Shown here: positions 5,915 through 9,467 of the stretch, one piece after another
Layout of the letters: the number at the start of each line of letters is the position of its first letter
Numbering within the stretch: position 1 is the stretch's first letter
Source of the DNA: Nitrospirota bacterium
Lineage (GTDB): Bacteria; Nitrospirota; Thermodesulfovibrionia; Thermodesulfovibrionales; UBA6898
Direction: 5' to 3'
Assembly (NCBI GenBank): GCA_029858145.1
Contig: JAOUFP010000073.1
Span: 1-9,467 of the forward strand
DNA length: 9,467 nt
Notes under the pieces: generated by a model
The model's input: only the letters and a program-made list of their open reading frames with translations
The model's database searches: none
Told to the model about the DNA's origin: nothing
Program-made: the position numbers and the translations under genes

Positions 5915-7685
5915 ACAGCAGGACACAAGAAAAATAGCCGTTGTATCTGTTCTTATACTTTTAGGATTTCTGATCATCCTTCTGAGGTTATGGCAATTGC
6001 AGATCCTCGAGGGGGATGAACTCAGAAAAATATCTGAATCGAACAGACTGCGGGTGATAAAGGTGCCAGCCCCCCGCGGCATTATATTTGACAGAAACGG
6101 CATCCCCCTCGTAAAAAACACCCCTTATTTCTGTGCCTCCGTGATACCCGAGGAATTCGATGCCGCGAGCATCCCTTCCCTTGCCCGCGTCTTGCACATG
6201 ACTGAAGATGAATTAAGGGAAAAATTGGACCGTACTGCACAAAGCCCGTTTACCCCGGTGAAGCTGAAGGAGGATCTGTCGTTCGAGGATGTAAGCTACA
6301 TCGAGGCACGACGCTCCGACTTCCCAGGTCTCATTGTTGAAATAGAGGTCGGCAGGGAATATCTCTATGGCGGCATCGGCGCCCACGTCATCGGATATCT
6401 CGGCAAGCTGACCCCCAGCCAGTCCAAGGATCCCGAATTCAATGATGTGCCTCTCAATGCTTTTATCGGCCAATGGGGAGTTGAAAAGTTCTTCGACAAA
6501 TCCCTGAGAGGAACAGCCGGACAGCGTATCATAGAGGTTGACGCGATAGGCAGGGAAATACGGTTATTGAAAGAAAAACCTCCGGTGAAAGGTGCTGATC
6601 TCAACCTCAGTTTAGACATCGCCCTGCAGAAAGCCGCCGAAGACGCCTTTGAGGGAAAAGCCGGCGCTCTCGTGGCGCTGAAGGCGGATACCGGAGAAAT
6701 TCTCGGCCTTGTCAGCGAGCCGTCTTTTGACCCGAACAGGTTTGCGAAAGGCATACGCTCCGAGGACTGGAGAGCGCTTACGACTGATAAAAAAGTGCCG
6801 ATGCTCAACCGGGCGATTCAGAGCCAATACCCCCCCGGCTCAACATTCAAAATCATAACCGCGATCGCCGCGCTCGAAGAAGGAGCCATGGATACCACCG
6901 CAAAGGTAGACTGCAGGGGTGGGATAAATTACGGCAGATGGCGCTTCGGCTGCTGGAAAAAAACCGGACATAATGTAGTGTCCCTGCACCGCGCACTTGT
7001 CGAGTCATGCGACGTCTATTTTTACGAAGCCGGCAAACGGGTGGGCTTCGATAAAGTATACGACTATGCGACCATGTTCGGCCTCGGGGAAGAGACGGGC
7101 TTCCCGATAGGCAGGGAAAGAAAAGGGTTGATCCCCAACTCCAAATGGAAGCAGGAGACAAGGAAGACCGCGTGGTATCTGGGGGAGACATTCATTAATT
7201 CCATCGGCCAGGGATACGTGGCCGCAACACCGATCCAGATGGCCGTCATGATGAATGCCGTTTCCAACGGCGGAAATATATACAAACCTTCTATCCTCAA
7301 GGGGGCGGAACCGGTGGTCGTCAAGAAGGCCCTGGTCAGTCCCGGCACCATGGAAGCGGTCAGAAGCGCCTTGCAGGGAGTCGTCAGCGAGTCGGGAGGA
7401 ACAGGCTATGCCGCCAAATCCAGCACGGTATCCATAGGAGGCAAAACAGGAACTGCGCAGGTCGTGGGAATACGGAAAGACTCAAAGGATCTTGCCGAAC
7501 ATCTCAGGGACCATGCATGGTTCGTGGCCTTCGCTCCTGTGGAAAAACCCGAGATCGCCATGTCCGTTTTAGTCGAGCACGGCGGCCATGGAGGCACTGC
7601 GGCAGCGCCCATAGCAAAGAAAGCGATAGAAGCATATATGCTTCCGGCAGAGCAAAAAAAGGAACTGATGCATGTTCAGAATTGA
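5904..7685 (+). CDS. mrdA: Penicillin-binding protein 2 (elongasome D,D-transpeptidase)
   Basis: PBP2 cross-links new peptidoglycan along the side wall as the class B partner of RodA. It has 593 residues: a membrane anchor at about 11-29, a pedestal/dimerisation region at about 50-230, then the transpeptidase domain. The three penicillin-binding motifs are present: SxxK as S313-TFK (YPPGSTFKIITA), SxN-type as SCD at 368-370, and KTG at 514-516 (GGKTGTAQV). SCD in place of SxN is common in PBP2. ATG 5904 is preceded by GAGG at 5893-5896 with 7-nt spacing; it overlaps mreD by 11 bases and rodA by 14. Beta-lactams of the mecillinam type are known to act on this family. Confidence 0.97.
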   Translation: MQNEQQDTRKIAVVSVLILLGFLIILLRLWQLQILEGDELRKISESNRLRVIKVPAPRGIIFDRNGIPLVKNTPYFCASVIPEEFDAASIPSLARVLHMTEDELREKLDRTAQSPFTPVKLKEDLSFEDVSYIEARRSDFPGLIVEIEVGREYLYGGIGAHVIGYLGKLTPSQSKDPEFNDVPLNAFIGQWGVEKFFDKSLRGTAGQRIIEVDAIGREIRLLKEKPPVKGADLNLSLDIALQKAAEDAFEGKAGALVALKADTGEILGLVSEPSFDPNRFAKGIRSEDWRALTTDKKVPMLNRAIQSQYPPGSTFKIITAIAALEEGAMDTTAKVDCRGGINYGRWRFGCWKKTGHNVVSLHRALVESCDVYFYEAGKRVGFDKVYDYATMFGLGEETGFPIGRERKGLIPNSKWKQETRKTAWYLGETFINSIGQGYVAATPIQMAVMMNAVSNGGNIYKPSILKGAEPVVVKKALVSPGTMEAVRSALQGVVSESGGTGYAAKSSTVSIGGKTGTAQVVGIRKDSKDLAEHLRDHAWFVAFAPVEKPEIAMSVLVEHGGHGGTAAAPIAKKAIEAYMLPAEQKKELMHVQN

Positions 7686-8799
7686 CAGAAGGCTCATACA
7701 AAATTTTGACTGGCTGACACTTTCCATTGTAATCCTTATATCGGTTATCGGCATACTGACGATATTCAGTGCCACCCGGCAGCCGGGAGCTGCGGAAGCT
7801 GTGCAGGCGTCCTTTTACGTCAAGCAGATCGCCTGGCTTGCAATCAGCATCCTGGCCCTTATCCTTTTTGTCGGTTTCGACTATATCTGGCTTGGCAGGA
7901 TAGCGATACCTCTTTACATAACAGGGCTGATACTCCTGTTCATTGTCCTCATCGCGGGGAGAACGGGGATGGGGGCCCAGCGATGGATCAACCTGGGGCC
8001 GTTGTCTTTCCAGCCGTCGGAATTCTTCAAGCTGATATTCATCATCATGCTCGCCAACTACTACAGTCTCGCCAAAGAATCCCTGGGCGTAAGGGGCTTG
8101 CTGCGGGTATTCTTCTACATTGTCTTCATCCCCTTTGTGCTCCTCTTTAAACAGCCTGACCTCGGAACCGCCATTGTCGTTCTGCTTATCTTCATTTCCG
8201 TATCCCTCGTAAAAGGGCTTCAGAAAAAAGTCATCGCCATGATAGTCGTGATTGGAATAATCTCCCTGCCGTTTCTCGGAAACATCATGTGGACGGGACT
8301 GAAGGACTATCAAAAAAACCGGCTGATCGCGTTTATTGATCCTGAAGTCGACCCCTCCGGGATAGGCTATCACATCAACCAGTCAAAGATAGCGATCGGC
8401 TCCGGTGAATTCCTCGGCAAAGGCTATTTGGAAGGAACGCAGGGGCCCTTCCGCTTCCTCCCTGAAAAGCATACTGACTTCGTCTTTGCTGTCTTCGCCG
8501 AAGAATGGGGCTTTGTCGGCTCGGTTTTCCTGTTGTCCCTCTATTTATTGCTCATCATGCGGGGGCTGGACACCGCAAGCAAGGCAAAAGACGACTTCGG
8601 GAGGCTGCTCGCCCTTGGCATTACCTTCATGTTCTGCATTTACTTTTTTGTGAACGTCGGCATGACCCTCGGCATTATGCCCGTCGTCGGGATCCCCCTG
8701 CCGTTCATGAGCTATGGAGGGACAGCGCTGCTTTCGAACTATATTTCACTGGGTATTTTGATAAATATTCGCACGCGCAGGTTCAGCCTCTTTTATTAA
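7672..8799 (+). CDS. rodA: RodA, SEDS-family peptidoglycan glycosyltransferase
   Basis: RodA polymerises lipid II into glycan strands during cell elongation and pairs with PBP2. It has 375 residues and about ten membrane segments. Conserved SEDS features: GAQRWINLGPLSFQPSEFFK at 101-120, QPDLGTA at 161-167, KHTDFVFAVFAEEWGFVG at 266-283 with D269 at the position known as the essential aspartate, and the C-terminal signature from about 328 (NVGMTLGIMPVVGIPLPFMS, then YGG). ATG 7672 has AAGGA 8 nt upstream and lies within the end of mrdA, so the two are translationally coupled. It is the last gene of the cluster; no strong intrinsic terminator follows. RodA is preferred over FtsW because of its mrdA/mreBCD neighbours. 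Confidence 0.97.
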   Translation: MFRIDRRLIQNFDWLTLSIVILISVIGILTIFSATRQPGAAEAVQASFYVKQIAWLAISILALILFVGFDYIWLGRIAIPLYITGLILLFIVLIAGRTGMGAQRWINLGPLSFQPSEFFKLIFIIMLANYYSLAKESLGVRGLLRVFFYIVFIPFVLLFKQPDLGTAIVVLLIFISVSLVKGLQKKVIAMIVVIGIISLPFLGNIMWTGLKDYQKNRLIAFIDPEVDPSGIGYHINQSKIAIGSGEFLGKGYLEGTQGPFRFLPEKHTDFVFAVFAEEWGFVGSVFLLSLYLLLIMRGLDTASKAKDDFGRLLALGITFMFCIYFFVNVGMTLGIMPVVGIPLPFMSYGGTALLSNYISLGILINIRTRRFSLFY

Positions 8800-8811
8800 T
8801 CCTGTGTTTTT

Positions 8812-8820
8812 TGCTATAAT
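8812..8820 (+). promoter_or_regulatory. Extended -10 element just after rodA
   Basis: TG-C-TATAAT lies 13 bases after the rodA stop. It is a perfect extended -10, but no -35 is recognisable at the proper distance. Predicted transcription would start near 8827 and run toward the foldable stretch and the tRNA. Confidence 0.45.
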
Positions 8821-8837
8821 TGCTCTCTCGGAATTTA

Positions 8838-8867
8838 TTGAATATTTTTTGCCTTTCGCTTTAAAAT
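8838..8867 (+). promoter_or_regulatory. Candidate sigma70 promoter upstream of the tRNA
   Basis: TTGAAT (8838-8843) is separated by 18 bases from TAAAAT (8862-8867), matching consensus at four and five of six positions. Transcription would begin near 8874, just before the hairpin at 8880-8893. It is one of two candidates for the tRNA and any leader RNA; the other is at 8812-8820. Confidence 0.4.
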
Positions 8868-8873
8868 AGTCAA

Positions 8874-8990
8874 GCACCACGTCCCTTGGGACGCGGTATG
8901 CTTAGCGAGCAAGGAAGATTATTTGGGATAGCCTGCTTTCATCCCCCGCCCCAAGAGGCTGGGCATTCAGCAAGCATCCTCGTACCTCTT
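8874..8990 (+). ncRNA. Candidate structured small RNA or tRNA leader
   Basis: No gene fits here, but the stretch folds well on paper. A 5' hairpin CGTCC-CTTG-GGACG lies at 8880-8893. A nine-pair stem joins GGTATGCTT (8895-8903) to AAGCA (8972-8976) and TACC (8983-8986) with one 6-base bulge. Inside it, AGCCT (8930-8934) pairs with AGGCT (8956-8960). A competing pairing is TTGGG (8923-8927) with CCCAA (8950-8954). A promoter-like element sits immediately upstream. I do not recognise the family: it lacks the SRP RNA core and does not close like 6S RNA. It may simply be the 5' leader of the tRNA precursor. Boundaries are approximate. Confidence 0.25.
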
Positions 8991-9011
8991 CAGTTTTACG
9001 GTATTTATTAT

Positions 9012-9087
9012 GGCGGTGTAGCTCAGGTGGTAGAGCATGCGACTCATATTCGCAGTGTCCGGGGTTCGAATCCCTGCACCGCCACCA
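9012..9087 (+). tRNA. tRNA-Met (anticodon CAT), elongator type
   Basis: A full cloverleaf can be drawn: perfect 7-bp acceptor stem GGCGGTG/CACCGCC, D stem GCTC/GAGC, anticodon stem TGCGA/TCGCA with loop CTCATAT (CAT at 9045-9047), 5-base variable loop, T stem CGGGG/CCCTG with loop TTCGAAT, discriminator A and genomically encoded CCA. It is not an initiator: the first acceptor pair is G-C and the anticodon stem lacks the three G-C pairs of tRNA-fMet. A CAT anticodon can also belong to tRNA-Ile2, whose C34 is modified to lysidine. The acceptor and D arm look more like elongator Met, but Ile2 is not excluded. Confidence 0.93.
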
Positions 9088-9165
9088 ATTCCTGCCAACA
9101 CATGGCATAAAATAGCCATTTGCACACCGGGATACTTTCAGGCTTTTTTCTGCGGACCTGCTTCT

Positions 9166-9240
9166 TCAGGCTTCCTTCAGGAGGAGCTTTTTCATCCAGG
9201 GCGCGCTGTCCTCAAGAATCGGGAAGTTGCCTTTTTGCAT
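9166..9240 (-). CDS. Possible 24-residue small protein, unrecognised
   Basis: ATG 9240 has AGGAG at 9249-9253 with ideal 8-nt spacing, better than for several real genes in the window. The product is MQKGNFPILEDSAPWMKKLL plus LKEA, acidic in the middle and basic at the end, with no signal peptide. Beyond the stop, the next frame stays open for about a dozen more codons (RKPEEAGPQKKA) and ends at another TGA. This could mean a slightly longer protein with a one-base change. There is no clear promoter. It may also be chance, since 24 codons is too short to judge without homologues. Confidence 0.3.
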   Translation of the reverse strand: MQKGNFPILEDSAPWMKKLLLKEA

Positions 9241-9323
9241 TCTATTTTCTCCTGGTATAACTTTGCGATACCGATGCACGGCAGGTGCCCTTCCGCCTCT
9301 CCGGGGTCAGCAGTTTTTAGATA

Positions 9324-9332
9324 TGCTATACT
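9324..9332 (+). promoter_or_regulatory. Extended -10 element near the right end
   Basis: TG-C-TATACT is an extended -10 with one mismatch in the hexamer. The predicted start near 9339 lies just before a GGGAT/ATCCC hairpin (9343-9357) and the 10-base inverted repeat at 9360-9401. No -35 is obvious. It may serve a gene beyond the window edge. Confidence 0.35.
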
Positions 9333-9359
9333 GATGCTCAGGGGGATAAAAAATCCCGT

Positions 9360-9401
9360 TGTTTATGAAAAGGTGTCCGGAAAGTATCGCCTTCATAAAC
9401 A
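9360..9401. repeat. 10-bp inverted repeat, TGTTTATGAA / TTCATAAACA
   Basis: Perfect 10-base arms at 9360-9369 and 9392-9401 are separated by 22 bases. It lies downstream of the extended -10 at 9324-9332, so the transcript would carry the stem in its leader. Not followed by a T-run, so not a normal terminator. Confidence 0.5.
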
Positions 9402-9434
9402 TGGAAGCGCAATGAAAAAATCAGCGTCTGTTGT

Positions 9435-9465
9435 TCATGATTAAATCATGACTTTTACGGTAAAA
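9435..9465. repeat. Two adjacent palindromes at the window end
   Basis: TCATGATT-A-AATCATGA (9435-9451) is a perfect 17-base palindrome. One base later, TTTTAC-G-GTAAAA (9453-9465) is a second. Side by side they could be regulator sites, or a weak hairpin followed by TTTT. The flanking sequence to the right is missing, so the role cannot be settled. Confidence 0.45.
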
Positions 9466-9467
9466 AC

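Larger units (their letters stand above)
9088..9467. other. Gene-poor right end
   Basis: These 380 bases contain no convincing conserved gene. They hold a weak hairpin just after the tRNA (ATGGC 9102-9106 / GCCAT 9115-9119), the repeated word TTCAGGCTT (9137-9145 and 9165-9173), and a 24-codon minus-strand small ORF. On the plus strand there is an extended -10 at 9324-9332, followed by several inverted repeats. The end of the window may be the leader of a gene lying further right. Confidence 0.6.

Noticed and set aside
7504..8373. Minus-strand 289-residue ORF
   Set aside because: It lies antisense to mrdA and rodA, both certain genes; its charged, low-complexity composition is the shadow of hydrophobic codons on the other strand.
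8923..8960. H-type pseudoknot from TTGGG/CCCAA and AGCCT/AGGCT
   Set aside because: The stems interleave, but only one base connects the two 3' strands, which is too short to span the first stem comfortably. Competing hairpins are more likely.
8874..9011. 6S RNA or SRP (4.5S) RNA
   Set aside because: The SRP core (GGUCAGGUCCGGAAGGAAGC-like) is absent, and the ends of the stretch do not pair into the long closing stem expected of 6S RNA.
8902..9108. Minus-strand 68-residue ORF beginning MPCVGRNWWRCRDSNPG
   Set aside because: It is the antisense reading of the tRNA. The phrase RCRDSNPGHCEYESHALPPE is a well-known false protein produced when tRNA genes are translated.
8886..9110. Plus-strand 74-residue ORF containing GGVAQVVEHATHIRSVRGSN
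   Set aside because: It reads straight through the tRNA on the sense strand, has no ribosome binding site, and is another common tRNA-translation artefact.
9037..9444. Plus-strand 135-residue ORF
   Set aside because: It starts inside the tRNA, lacks a Shine-Dalgarno, shows no recognisable motif and runs through inverted repeats.
9412..9444. Ten-residue ORF MKKSASVVHD
   Set aside because: It is too short, stops inside a palindrome, and has only a poorly spaced GGAAG upstream.
9448..9467. Start of a new gene (ATG ACT TTT ACG GTA AAA)
   Set aside because: There is no Shine-Dalgarno upstream, and only six full codons are visible before the window ends, so it cannot be supported.

Overview
The window looks like chromosomal DNA of an anaerobic, rod-shaped bacterium with dissimilatory sulfur metabolism. 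It carries the start of aprB (APS reductase beta subunit), a dissimilatory-type sat (ATP sulfurylase) and a complete mreBCD-mrdA-rodA cell-shape cluster. The proteins fit a Nitrospirota (Thermodesulfovibrio-like) or Desulfobacterota lineage. That placement is an inference from gene content and protein flavour, since no search could be run. I see no phage, transposon, CRISPR or defence genes, and no obviously new multi-gene system.

Minus-strand block (1-3125). Reading leftwards, the order is rdgB (2532-3125), a 255-base AT-rich gap, adk (1629-2276), sat (462-1574) and the first 57 codons of aprB (1-173, running off the window). The gap holds a good sigma70-type promoter (TTGACT, 17 nt, TATAGT) with a 16-base palindrome over its -35 box. 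adk, sat and aprB form a coherent metabolic unit: Sat makes APS from sulfate and ATP, APS reductase reduces it to sulfite plus AMP, and adenylate kinase returns the AMP to ADP. Two things stand out. sat lacks one base near its 3' end (between 470 and 471), which moves its conserved C-terminus out of frame. Also, every arginine codon of sat is CGT or CGC, whereas every arginine codon of adjacent adk is AGA or AGG.

Plus-strand block (3183-8799). An extended -10 element (TGTTATAAT) precedes a tightly packed run: an RDD-family membrane protein, mreB, mreC, mreD, mrdA (PBP2) and rodA. The gaps are 18 and 2 nt, followed by overlaps of 4, 11 and 14 nt. Together these encode the elongasome: the MreB filament, the MreC/MreD scaffold, the RodA glycosyltransferase and the PBP2 transpeptidase that build lateral cell-wall peptidoglycan.

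Right end (8800-9467). After rodA come two promoter-like elements, a 92-base foldable stretch that may be a small RNA or leader, and a tRNA with a CAT anticodon (9012-9087, CCA encoded). The last 380 bases have no convincing gene. They hold a 24-codon minus-strand small ORF with a good ribosome binding site, a plus-strand extended -10, and several inverted repeats and palindromes.
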